This document shows, piece by piece, positions 1 to 7,370 of a DNA stretch of 8,549 bases (position 1 is its first letter; every line of letters begins with the position of its first letter). The notes under the pieces were generated by a model. That model was given only the letters and a program-made list of their open reading frames with translations, was not told the DNA's origin and searched no databases. This stretch comes from Candidatus Tariuqbacter arcticus. GTDB taxonomy: Bacteria > Electryoneota > Tariuqbacteria > Tariuqbacterales > Tariuqbacteraceae. The translations under genes were made by a program, and so were the position numbers. The stretch spans positions 1 to 8,549 of the forward strand of contig JABMRZ010000419.1 of assembly GCA_013202315.1 (NCBI GenBank), read 5' to 3'.

Positions 1-138
1 GGGAATGACAGCCCCCTAAATCCTAAATCCTTCTTAAAAGGTAAATATAATATTATCAATTTGCTGACCAGACTGGATAGCTGAATCATTTCAAAGAACT
101 AAAGTATTACTTCAGGAATTGATATATACAGAAATTCT

Positions 139-143
139 GAGGA
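139..143 (+). promoter_or_regulatory. Ribosome binding site for the glycoside hydrolase gene
   Basis: The sequence GAGGA lies 9 bases before the ATG at 153. A second in-frame ATG at 159 would be 15 bases away, which is too far for good initiation, so the site favours 153. The rest of the 152-base leader is A+T-rich. It has a TATAAT at 46-51 but no matching -35 box, so no promoter is called. Confidence 0.6.
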
Positions 144-152
144 ATTTTCGCT

Positions 153-2126
153 ATGAGTATGAAATCAACGATATTTTTAGTCTTAATCTCAATTTATGCT
201 TTGAGTTGCCCCTTGCAACCGCAGGCGATGCAAGTATTGCATTTCCAGGCGCTGGATTCCATCGTGGGACAGTATAACAAGTATGAGATTAGGTTCAATT
301 TAAACACCATTTTCGATAACCCATTCGACCCGGCTGAAATCGACATCCAAGCGGTTTTCATCGATTCAAAGGAGAAAATTAACAGGGTTTTCGCTTTTTA
401 CACTCAAGATTTCGAGCTGAAGGAGACTGATGTGCCGGTGACCAGAGCGGGCGGCGATCAGGTAATATGGAATCTTCGCGAATACCTCCCGATTAGCGAA
501 GGATATTGGATGGTGCGGTTCGCGCCCACTCGCATTGGGGAATATAAATATTACCTGGAAATCAACGGGAAGGGGGAGAGCATCCGGTATCCTGAAGAAG
601 GTTTCTTGAAATTCAAGTGTATAACATCGGGAAACCACGGCTTCCTTAATCCTGACCCCCGGAACGACCACTATCTTCGTTTCGATGATGGTACTCCTTA
701 TTTCGGAGTCGGCTTGAATGCGACAAATACAATGGGTGACTGCGATCAGGGGAGAGTGCTGTGCATCGAAGTGATGACTAAATTAGCGGAATATGGCGCT
801 AATATATGTCATATCGATTTGTGTCAGGGCGACAATCTTGAATGGACCAAACAGCAGCGGCGACGTTTCCCTTATTATCAAGCGTATGAGGGGCTGGGAC
901 GATATAATCTCCAAGCCGCATGGGCGACAGACCGCGCTATCGAGGCGGCGGAGCGTTTTGGAATGTATCTAAGGCTGACCTTATTACATTGGGTGGATTT
1001 TTTCAATGACCCACCTGACGGTTCGCCCGACTCCGAAGAATTTAAGTATTATTTCGTAAAGAATCCGTATTTTAAGTTAAATGGGGGGCCTTGCAGCCGC
1101 CCCATAGATTTTTTCAGCAATGAAACCGCCTGGAAATATCTGGAAAAGCTCTTCCGTTATACTGTCGCAAGATGGGGCTACAGCGCCAACATATTATGCT
1201 GGGAACTCTGGAATGAGGTCGATGGTGTGCCCGAATACAACCTCAGAGTGGTCGGAAGATGGCATCAAAAAGCCAAGGATCTGCTTCATCAATTGGACCC
1301 GAATCATATGGTCACCACCAGTTTTATCGGAAGCGGCAAAGGAGTGGCGCTCTTCGAAAATGTGGATTTCGATTTGGTTACTTTTCATCAATATTCGGGC
1401 TGGAATCGTGAAAGACCGTTCAACACCGTTGACAATCTGCTGGAAGAATATGAAAAGCATCGTGTTTTTGGCAAGCCGATTATTCCCGGCGAATTCGGAT
1501 CTATATCAACCGACGGGTTTGGACCGAGTCTTGGCATGAAAGAAGATGTGAATGGTCTTCACTTGCACAATCAATTATGGTCTTCGCTCTTCATAGGAAT
1601 GGCGGCGACAGCGATGCACTGGCATTGGCAAATTTACATCGATAAGTATAATCTTTACCACCATTGCGAGGGAATCGTCAATTTCCTGCGGGGAGAAGAC
1701 TTGAGTGTGATGAAATATTACGGCAGAGAAAAAGTCAAGGTCGAATGCGGCAGGAAGGAGATTAAAATCCCTAAAGTCGAGCTTCCCACTCCGGAGGAGA
1801 AAGCGGCGGGGGTTCGTGCGCGGCATTATTTCGCCGATGTGGAAGTTCCGGAAGCGAGGGCGCTGGCGCTGGTATCTCCAAAAAGGGCGCTGGTGTGGGT
1901 GCAGGATCAAGGCAATGTGGCTACAAGCAATAATCCCACCATTCCATTGAGCGGGGTGAAAATCACCGTCAAGGGGCTGGATAACGGTCCTGTGGTCATA
2001 GAACATTGGGACACGAATATTGGGACGATTATTTCCCTGGAAGAATCGACGGTCTCAAGTGGTAAATTAGTTGTAACCCTGCCGCCGTTTTCTGGGGATT
2101 TGGCTATAAAAATATATGGAAATTAG
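153..2126 (+). CDS. Secreted glycoside hydrolase, DUF5060 domain plus GH5-like (clan GH-A) barrel
   Basis: This is a 657-residue exported protein predicted to cleave a beta-linked glycan outside the cytoplasm. Residues 1-25 form a signal peptide: Lys4, then a hydrophobic run from Ile7 to Leu17. Cys19 follows as a possible but atypical lipobox (ALSC); signal peptidase I cleavage after Ala25 is the alternative. Residues about 28-155 look like DUF5060, a beta-sandwich found before GH5-like barrels. The barrel spans about 165-520, opening with the FDDGTPYFGVGLN segment typical of these enzymes. Glu355 in WELWNEV is the expected acid/base, Glu447 in PGEFG the nucleophile, and His412 to Tyr414 and Trp490 fit other conserved barrel sites. 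Residues about 565-657 resemble the C-terminal beta-sandwich often attached to such hydrolases. Ten cysteines are present. Substrate is not predictable from sequence; mannan- or glucan-type activity is only a guess. A well-placed ribosome binding site supports this start. Fold and catalysis are fairly certain, specificity is not. Confidence 0.88.
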   Translation: MSMKSTIFLVLISIYALSCPLQPQAMQVLHFQALDSIVGQYNKYEIRFNLNTIFDNPFDPAEIDIQAVFIDSKEKINRVFAFYTQDFELKETDVPVTRAGGDQVIWNLREYLPISEGYWMVRFAPTRIGEYKYYLEINGKGESIRYPEEGFLKFKCITSGNHGFLNPDPRNDHYLRFDDGTPYFGVGLNATNTMGDCDQGRVLCIEVMTKLAEYGANICHIDLCQGDNLEWTKQQRRRFPYYQAYEGLGRYNLQAAWATDRAIEAAERFGMYLRLTLLHWVDFFNDPPDGSPDSEEFKYYFVKNPYFKLNGGPCSRPIDFFSNETAWKYLEKLFRYTVARWGYSANILCWELWNEVDGVPEYNLRVVGRWHQKAKDLLHQLDPNHMVTTSFIGSGKGVALFENVDFDLVTFHQYSGWNRERPFNTVDNLLEEYEKHRVFGKPIIPGEFGSISTDGFGPSLGMKEDVNGLHLHNQLWSSLFIGMAATAMHWHWQIYIDKYNLYHHCEGIVNFLRGEDLSVMKYYGREKVKVECGRKEIKIPKVELPTPEEKAAGVRARHYFADVEVPEARALALVSPKRALVWVQDQGNVATSNNPTIPLSGVKITVKGLDNGPVVIEHWDTNIGTIISLEESTVSSGKLVVTLPPFSGDLAIKIYGN

Positions 2127-2129
2127 GGA

Positions 2130-2174
2130 TGCAGGAAAGGTATTACCCGCTGTCCTGCAGGGCAATATAAGCCC
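2130..2174 (+). other. Two tandem hairpins between the hydrolase and the first glycosyltransferase gene
   Basis: TGCAGGA at 2130-2136 pairs with TCCTGCA at 2153-2159, giving a 7-bp stem with a 16-base loop that could itself fold (GGT/ACC). It is followed at once by GGGC (2160-2163) pairing with GCCC (2171-2174) around a 7-base loop. There is no T-run, so this is not a classic intrinsic terminator. It may shape or protect the transcript between the two genes. Its structure also argues that 2127-2232 is spacer rather than an N-terminal extension of the next protein. Confidence 0.35.
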
Positions 2175-2232
2175 GAAAACTGCGTATTTACAATTTTCGT
2201 TTGCAAATCACCGGAAAAATCAGTTGAGGAAG

Positions 2233-3810
2233 ATGAAATCGGTCGATAGAATATCCGCCGATAGCGAAGCGCGTGAGAAGTTATATTTAGCGCTGATAAT
2301 AATAATTGCGGCGGCGGCGCGCATTTTTCATCTCGGTCATTTCGGAATGTGGTTCGATGAAGCTTTTTCCTGGCATTTAACGAATCTGCCGATATCCAGA
2401 ATTATTGAAATAGAAAAGCTGGACAATACCCCCCCATTCTATCATATACTCTTGTACTTTTGGCTGAAGACGGGAGCGTCTTCCGACGCCGCGGTTCGCC
2501 TGCCATCCGCTATTTTCGGGATTGTGTCGGTGTTCATAACTTATAAACTGGGCAGGCTTCTATTCAACCCCGGAACCGCCCTCTTCGCCGCTTTAATCGG
2601 CGCATTATCGTTTTGTCAGGTTCAGTATTCGCAAGAGAATCGGATGTATTCTCTGCAAATCTTACTAGGGCTGATTTCCACTTACTATTTCATTCGAGGT
2701 TTGAGGGGAGGAAAAATATGGCATTGGATAGTATGGCTTGTTGCGGGCATAATGCTGTTTTATAACCATCTATTTGCGGTTTTCCTTTTCGCCGGGCAGT
2801 GGGTGTATTTCATCGTCGATTGGAAGCGGAGCCGATTATGGTGGAAGCGATGGCTGGTTCTTAATTTGATTCTGGCGGCGGCTTGCGCGCTTTGGGCGCC
2901 GGTGATAATCAGGCAGATGAGCGCTATTCAAGATAATTACTGGGTGATGCCCGTTAGTCCGCTGGAAATCATTAAAGTAAGTCTGCGCTTATTGGGGGGG
3001 ACGGATTTAGATAACAGATTTGTGTTGACTGCGATTCTAAATTCACCCTTCGTCCTTTTGAGTATGATTGGATTAGCCGTATTAATCCGCGGCAAATACT
3101 CAGAAAAACTCTTGCTTCCCATAATATTCTTTCTGCCGTTTATTATAGTATATATTATTTCCATCGGCAGGCAGTCGCTCTTCTTTTTCCGGTATTTTAT
3201 CTTTCTGACACCATATCTCCATTTGATAATGGCTTTGGGTTTGAACAAGGGTTTGAAAGGCGCATTGAGATATATTGCCGGTATCGCTGTCATCATATCT
3301 TCTCTGGTATTTTTAGCGTCATATTACAGCGTTTCTCATTATTCGGAGCCTCAGCGGATGACGATTCGTGATGTTTCTTTCAGGCTTCAGGAAATCGCCG
3401 CGCCCGGAGAGGTCGTGATTCATAATATGCATGGTGACCTTAGTTTTGAACCCTATTTCGTTTCAAAACGATATAATCGTGACCGGTTTGAGGAATATGT
3501 TTGGCGCGACAAGCCGGCGCCGTTTTATTTCGGAAGAGCGCTTTATGACACCAGCCGGAACATCAGTAGTATTGAACGATTTTCTAAGCGGGACAGAATT
3601 TGGATCGTTACCCAAATATTCGAGGGCACTGAACTTAATGACGATGGTCTGCCGCTTTTACACATTGATAGACTTGACCGATGGAAGAATTCGCTGTTGA
3701 ATCCCGCCAGGCTCTGGGAGGAATTGTATGGAATTGGTTATATCTTGAAAGATAAGACGCAATTTGATGATGTTGCATTGTGTGAATTCGTAAGGGAGGA
3801 AAACAATTGA
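2233..3810 (+). CDS. GT-C membrane glycosyltransferase, GT39/PMT_2-like (COG5305-type)
   Basis: This is an integral membrane protein of 525 residues from the ATG at 2233, expected to transfer a sugar from a polyprenyl-phosphate donor on the outer face of the cytoplasmic membrane. After the first membrane segment (about 18-33) comes the loop GMWFDEAFSW, whose Asp42-Glu43 is the GT-C acidic motif, then NTPPFYH (65-71), RLPSAIFG (89-96) and SQENRMYSLQ (133-142). This order is usual in bacterial DPM/PMT-like transferases. Several more hydrophobic segments follow to about residue 375, ending in a soluble tail of roughly 150 residues. The same frame is open from an ATG at 2116 overlapping the hydrolase stop, giving 564 residues. 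The added 39 residues are hydrophilic, unlike the family, and overlie two hairpins, so 2233 is preferred, with GAGGA just upstream at tight spacing. The reading frame contains a C7 (2429-2435) and a G7 (2994-3000) tract. The acceptor and sugar are unknown. Family assignment is fairly sure; the start is less sure. Confidence 0.83.
   Translation: MKSVDRISADSEAREKLYLALIIIIAAAARIFHLGHFGMWFDEAFSWHLTNLPISRIIEIEKLDNTPPFYHILLYFWLKTGASSDAAVRLPSAIFGIVSVFITYKLGRLLFNPGTALFAALIGALSFCQVQYSQENRMYSLQILLGLISTYYFIRGLRGGKIWHWIVWLVAGIMLFYNHLFAVFLFAGQWVYFIVDWKRSRLWWKRWLVLNLILAAACALWAPVIIRQMSAIQDNYWVMPVSPLEIIKVSLRLLGGTDLDNRFVLTAILNSPFVLLSMIGLAVLIRGKYSEKLLLPIIFFLPFIIVYIISIGRQSLFFFRYFIFLTPYLHLIMALGLNKGLKGALRYIAGIAVIISSLVFLASYYSVSHYSEPQRMTIRDVSFRLQEIAAPGEVVIHNMHGDLSFEPYFVSKRYNRDRFEEYVWRDKPAPFYFGRALYDTSRNISSIERFSKRDRIWIVTQIFEGTELNDDGLPLLHIDRLDRWKNSLLNPARLWEELYGIGYILKDKTQFDDVALCEFVREENN
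3794..3800 (+). promoter_or_regulatory. Strong ribosome binding site selecting a TTG start
   Basis: GGGAGGA ends six bases before a TTG at 3807 and lies inside the last codons of the upstream glycosyltransferase gene. This near-ideal site is what makes the TTG start convincing. The TTG overlaps the upstream TGA stop as TTGA, an arrangement that usually means translational coupling within one transcript. Confidence 0.75.
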
Positions 3811-5210
3811 ACAGAAGCAGACCGTTTCAGGAAAAGATAGGCTTTTTCGCTGTTAAGCTCGCCGAGGATAAACATTTCGCTCTCAAGCTCTTTGTCATTG
3901 CTTTTGGAGTGCGGGCGCTGTTCACCTTCATTCACCCCGCAATATTCCTGGTCGCCGATATGATTGGGTATAATGAAGCGGCGATGAGCCTGCTTCAGGA
4001 CGGTCAATTCCGGGTCAAGGGGATAATTTCCGCTTCGCGGCCGCCGGTCTACCCATATTTCCTGATGGTCATATACTATATCTTCGGGCACAGTTTTCTA
4101 ATTGCGCGTTTGATGCAGGCGGTAGTTGGGGCTTTGATTACAACGCTGGTTTTCAGCATCGGTAAGGATATGTTCAACCGGAAGACCGGCGCATTAGCTG
4201 GAATCATCTATGCGTTTTACCCTGCTGCCTGGGCGATGGGGGATATGCTGTTGACCGAAACGCTGTTCACCTTCTTGATGCTGTTGTCGGTGAAGTTTAT
4301 GATGCGAATACCGCATTTGCGGAGTCCCTGGATTATTTTTTGGGCTGGATTATTCGCCGGAGGGGCGACCTTGACCAGAACCGCTTTTATGCCCTTCATG
4401 GTGTTCGTATTGCTGGGGGTGGTGATTTTCAAATTCAACAGTCCGAAGATAATTTCACGCTATGTGCTGATGGCGGTGGTATTCTTTTTGGTGATATTTC
4501 CCTGGATGCTGAGGAATAATTACACTCATGGCGTCATCACCTTAAATCCCAAGAGCGGGGCGGATTTCTATATGTACAACCATTCCGGGCTGAGATACAT
4601 CATCAAAAATTATGAAGATACTGAGGACTTCTTTGAAAAAGAAGCGTGGAATTGGACCGAAGTCGAAAAGGGTCGTTACGGTTCCGAAAAGGCGCTGGAA
4701 TGGATAAAGCGGAATCCCCACCTGTTCCTGATCAAAGGGGTACGGATGATTATGAATATCTGGGGATTCGACCGGGATTATCACTGGTGGTATTTCGCCG
4801 GCTATTACGGTAAGGATTCAAAGCCGCTGGTCGGTTTAATGACGCTGCTGATGGGGCTGCCTTTCATCATAGTTGCGCCGCTGGCGTTAGCGGGATTCTT
4901 CATTTCAGAGCCGTTCAAGGGGAATCGGTTAGTTCCAACGCTGGTGATAATCTGCCTGCATGTTTTGACCTTTACAGTCTATGGATTCAGCCGGCACCGT
5001 TTTCCCTATGCGGCGCTGTTGGTGATTTGGGCGGCGTTCGCATTGATCAATTGGGAGGAGGTGAGGGAAACATTGCGCAAAGGCAGCCGCACTTGGCGGA
5101 AGAGAGCGATCGTCTTTTCCTGGGTTTTTTTAGCGTTTTCCTGGGTGGTGGAGATCATAGTGGATCTGGGGTCAATAATAGGAATGCGATTCGTTTTTCC
5201 GGGATTCTAA
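3807..5210 (+). CDS. GT-C membrane glycosyltransferase, PMT_2/ArnT-like family 39
   Basis: This 467-residue polytopic membrane protein is likely a second lipid-linked-sugar glycosyltransferase acting on the outer face of the cytoplasmic membrane. After a first hydrophobic segment (about 27-50) it has Asp51 in ADMIGYNEAA, then LLQDGQF and SRPPVYPYF (77-85), the usual PMT_2 first-loop layout. LLTETLF (148-154) is a second conserved spot. PWMLRNNYTHGVITLNPKSG near residues 231-250 matches the segment that precedes the large second loop in this family. The C-terminal part has further membrane spans and the SRHRFPYAALLV pattern seen in ArnT-like proteins. Translation begins at TTG within a TTGA overlap with the preceding glycosyltransferase, so the two are almost certainly co-translated and may act on the same glycan. 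Despite a shared fold they are not close duplicates: the acidic motifs and loop sequences differ. Donor and acceptor cannot be read from sequence. Confidence 0.85.
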   Translation: MNRSRPFQEKIGFFAVKLAEDKHFALKLFVIAFGVRALFTFIHPAIFLVADMIGYNEAAMSLLQDGQFRVKGIISASRPPVYPYFLMVIYYIFGHSFLIARLMQAVVGALITTLVFSIGKDMFNRKTGALAGIIYAFYPAAWAMGDMLLTETLFTFLMLLSVKFMMRIPHLRSPWIIFWAGLFAGGATLTRTAFMPFMVFVLLGVVIFKFNSPKIISRYVLMAVVFFLVIFPWMLRNNYTHGVITLNPKSGADFYMYNHSGLRYIIKNYEDTEDFFEKEAWNWTEVEKGRYGSEKALEWIKRNPHLFLIKGVRMIMNIWGFDRDYHWWYFAGYYGKDSKPLVGLMTLLMGLPFIIVAPLALAGFFISEPFKGNRLVPTLVIICLHVLTFTVYGFSRHRFPYAALLVIWAAFALINWEEVRETLRKGSRTWRKRAIVFSWVFLAFSWVVEIIVDLGSIIGMRFVFPGF

Positions 5211-5230
5211 AGACAGCGATTATTTAATTA

Positions 5231-5260
5231 ACCACTAATAAACACGAATAGACACGAATG
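5231..5260 (+). repeat. Three imperfect 10-bp tandem repeats
   Basis: The units are ACCACTAATA, AACACGAATA and GACACGAATG, close to a consensus of RACACGAATA. The second and third differ at two positions; the first is more diverged. From memory, similar ACACGAAT-rich stretches recur between genes in many environmental bacterial genomes, so this may be a copy of a dispersed element. That cannot be tested in a single window. Confidence 0.55.
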
Positions 5261-5337
5261 TATATATAAAACACTTGGAAAGTCATAGCATTTCAGTGAT
5301 TTGAAAGTCTATTATTAACAGTTGTGAATTTCTTAAT

Positions 5338-5415
5338 GTCGGGGTTGAGACAACCCCGACTCTACCGTTGTTGTACTACTACTTATGTGGAGGCGGGATT
5401 GTCCTCAATCCCGCC
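5338..5415. repeat. REP-doublet-like pair of inverted GC-rich hairpins
   Basis: Hairpin A has 10-base arms GTCGGGGTTG (5338-5347) and CAACCCCGAC (5351-5360) around AGA, followed by TCTAC. Hairpin B has arms GGCGGGATTG (5392-5401) and CAATCCCGCC (5406-5415) around TCCT, preceded by GTGGA (5387-5391). Read on the opposite strand, B aligns along the whole length of A: 22 matches, 6 mismatches and one gap. Four of the six mismatches form two compensated base pairs, so both stems stay perfect. The two copies are inverted about a 21-base spacer (5366-5386), and the flanking TCTAC and GTGGA can also pair with one G-T pair. This is the architecture of REP doublets (BIME/REPIN), which in other bacteria are mobilised by RAYT transposases. 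No such transposase is in the window. Confidence 0.65.
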
Positions 5416-5459
5416 AATTAGAAAGTTAAAATGCTACGGAAAATCGAAGAAGTATATAT

Positions 5460-7370
5460 ATGACAAATCGATTAGGCAGAATTGATACCGCCGCAGTTGC
5501 TTTGGTTGGAGCGGTCTACCTGTTATTGATATTGGCTTTTCCTTCGGGATTTTGGATAATCGACGAAGGGAACAAATTCATTTGGGCTCGGAATTTCATC
5601 CAAACCGGCACTTTCGTATTGGAAGACCGTGCTGAAGGGATTTCGCCGGGTCATTCTACCTTCAAACCCCCCTTTTCAATGCCCAGCCCGGACGGCGCCG
5701 GAGAAATAACCACCTTTTCACCGGTATTCATCACCCTGATTTCGCCCTTGGTGAAGTTGGGCGGTTTGAGATTGGCTCTGTTGATTCCATTAATCGTGTC
5801 AATATTGTTAATCTTGGAAACGAGAAGGCTGGCTTTCAATTTCAAGCTGCCATTCAAATGGCACAGCATCCTGATATTGGGACTGGCAAGCCCGCTTCTG
5901 TTCTATTCAATCACACTGTGGGAACATGGATTGGCGGTTTTGCTGGGGCTCTTGGCGGTGAACCTCGCTTTATCGAAAGAGCCGGGGTATGGTCCCAGGC
6001 TCTTAGCGGGAGCGTTGCTGGCGGTATCGATTTACATCCGTCCGGAGATGGGAATATTCGCTTTGGCGGCTTGGATTTTTCTCGCCAAGGACCGGATAAC
6101 TATGCTATTGGGCGGAGTAGGGGGGCTGGTGGTGATGGCGCTTTTGAATTGGGCGGCGGTGCAAAGCCTGCTCCCTTTGCAAATCACCTCCAATTTCGCT
6201 TTGAGATGGGAAGACTTGAGTTTGGGGGATTATTTACTCGCCAGGCTTGATTCTTTCTACGCTTTGATTTTAGAGGGGAGTCATATCCCTTACCTGGCGG
6301 CGGGATTGATAGCCGCGGCGGCGATGTTTTTCTTATTGCCGGGTGTATTCAAGTTCATACTGCCCGTCTATCTAATCGTTTTAGTGATTGTATCCTGGTT
6401 CGACGCGGCTCCATTTTTCCACATCGGTAATCGAAGTTCACTGCTGTTCACTGCGCCTTTTTTCATAACCGGATTAGCCTTAAAGCCGAAGATCAAGCAG
6501 TGGAGTTCGTTAAAGCGAGCGGTGATTTTCACAGCAGTGTTGACCGCGCTTGCCACACCGGTGTTCAGGGGTATTCATTATGGACCGAGGCTGCTGCTGC
6601 CGGTTATACCATTTTTGGCGGTTCTGTCGACCGCATATTTATTTGAGGCGAATAAAAAGCGGAAGGTTTTCAAATTCGACGCGCTTCTTTTTCTCATAAT
6701 TGTGCAAGTGATGGCGACCGCCTGGGGAATCACATTGCTTGAAGGCAGGCGAGGCGCTAATCAGGAACGAACCGAAACCCTGATGGCACAGACTAAGCAC
6801 AGCATCGTCACCTTGCAATGGTGGCTGACGCAGGAAATACCGGAAATTCAGTTCACCAGGAATGTCTATCTGACGGAAACGCTGTTGGATTTCAAGGTGA
6901 TGCTGATCGATTATTATAAAGAGGGGGTGCGGTTTTTCACTCTGCTCACGCGCGAGAATGAGTCGTCGAAAATATTGGACTTTTTCAACGCCGCCCCTCC
7001 GAAGCAGATAGGGGCGTTCGCAGTCAAGACCAACTACCCATCGCTGGACCTCGTGGGGATGCATTATGCGATAGGTTTCGGTGAGGAAGGGGCGGCTGAG
7101 CTTGCGGATGAATTGGGAGTCTATTTCGGGCAGATTGAAGGCGATTTAAATAAAGCGGAAAGATATCTGCGAGACGCCGCCGCCTGGGACCACGATGTGG
7201 GTAAGTATCATTACAATCTGGGGTATTGTTTGGGTATGCAGGGCAGATATTATGAAGCGTTGGAAGAGATTGAAATCGCCGGCGATTTGGAACCGGAAGA
7301 CAAACGGATTTCTAAAATGGCGGTCGAACTAAAAAAGAAATTACAGGGCGCAGCCGAAGAGAACGAGTGA
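5460..7370 (+). CDS. GT-C-like multi-pass membrane protein with C-terminal TPR repeats
   Basis: This 636-residue protein has a membrane part (about 10-425) and a soluble tail. The first segment leads into FWIIDEGNKF, with Asp35-Glu36 where GT-C enzymes carry their first-loop acidic pair. A loop with FKPPF and TTFSPVF follows (68-91), then ITLWEHGLAV (151-160), IYIRPEMG (191-198) and HYGPRLLLPV (373-382); this pattern is common in bacterial GT-C-like membrane proteins. About ten hydrophobic segments can be counted. The tail ends in two TPR units, about 546-579 and 580-613. The second is textbook: YNLGY, G.YYEAL, then A..LEPED. TPRs usually bind partner proteins. The start ATG has only a weak purine-rich GAAGAAG seven bases upstream. 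Separated from the previous gene by 249 bases with repeats, it probably has its own transcript. Glycosyltransferase activity is inferred from the fold and is less secure than for its two neighbours. Confidence 0.72.
   Translation: MTNRLGRIDTAAVALVGAVYLLLILAFPSGFWIIDEGNKFIWARNFIQTGTFVLEDRAEGISPGHSTFKPPFSMPSPDGAGEITTFSPVFITLISPLVKLGGLRLALLIPLIVSILLILETRRLAFNFKLPFKWHSILILGLASPLLFYSITLWEHGLAVLLGLLAVNLALSKEPGYGPRLLAGALLAVSIYIRPEMGIFALAAWIFLAKDRITMLLGGVGGLVVMALLNWAAVQSLLPLQITSNFALRWEDLSLGDYLLARLDSFYALILEGSHIPYLAAGLIAAAAMFFLLPGVFKFILPVYLIVLVIVSWFDAAPFFHIGNRSSLLFTAPFFITGLALKPKIKQWSSLKRAVIFTAVLTALATPVFRGIHYGPRLLLPVIPFLAVLSTAYLFEANKKRKVFKFDALLFLIIVQVMATAWGITLLEGRRGANQERTETLMAQTKHSIVTLQWWLTQEIPEIQFTRNVYLTETLLDFKVMLIDYYKEGVRFFTLLTRENESSKILDFFNAAPPKQIGAFAVKTNYPSLDLVGMHYAIGFGEEGAAELADELGVYFGQIEGDLNKAERYLRDAAAWDHDVGKYHYNLGYCLGMQGRYYEALEEIEIAGDLEPEDKRISKMAVELKKKLQGAAEENE

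Larger units (their letters stand above)
5211..5459. other. Intergenic island carrying repeat-like elements
   Basis: This 249-base gap has no credible gene. It contains three tandem 10-bp units (5231-5260), an A+T-rich unstructured stretch (5261-5337) and an inverted pair of GC-rich hairpins (5338-5415). Neither hairpin is followed by a T-run, so neither is called as a terminator. No convincing promoter for the downstream gene is visible, although it most likely has its own because of the distance from the upstream stop. Confidence 0.5.

Noticed and set aside
17..41. CTAAATC direct repeat and CCTT/AAGG mini-dyad near the window edge
   Set aside because: It resembles remnants of dispersed C-rich/G-rich repeats seen in other genomes, but it is too short and is cut by the window edge, so it cannot be supported.
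46..56. TATAAT (46-51) overlapping TATTAT (51-56) as a promoter for the hydrolase gene
   Set aside because: No -35-like hexamer lies at 16-18 bases upstream, and the leader is so A+T-rich that such hexamers are expected by chance.
1575..2006. 143-residue antisense open frame within the hydrolase gene
   Set aside because: It lies opposite conserved catalytic-domain sequence, has no ribosome binding site of note and shows no family pattern.
5338..5360. First GC-rich hairpin as a rho-independent terminator for the upstream glycosyltransferase
   Set aside because: It is followed by TCTACCGTTG rather than a T-run and lies about 130 bases after the stop. A mirror-image homologous partner explains it better as a repeat pair.
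5858..6250. 130-residue overlapping open frame inside the TPR membrane protein gene
   Set aside because: It is glycine-rich with no recognisable motif, typical of a shifted frame of a hydrophobic protein, and the main frame has clear family patterns throughout.
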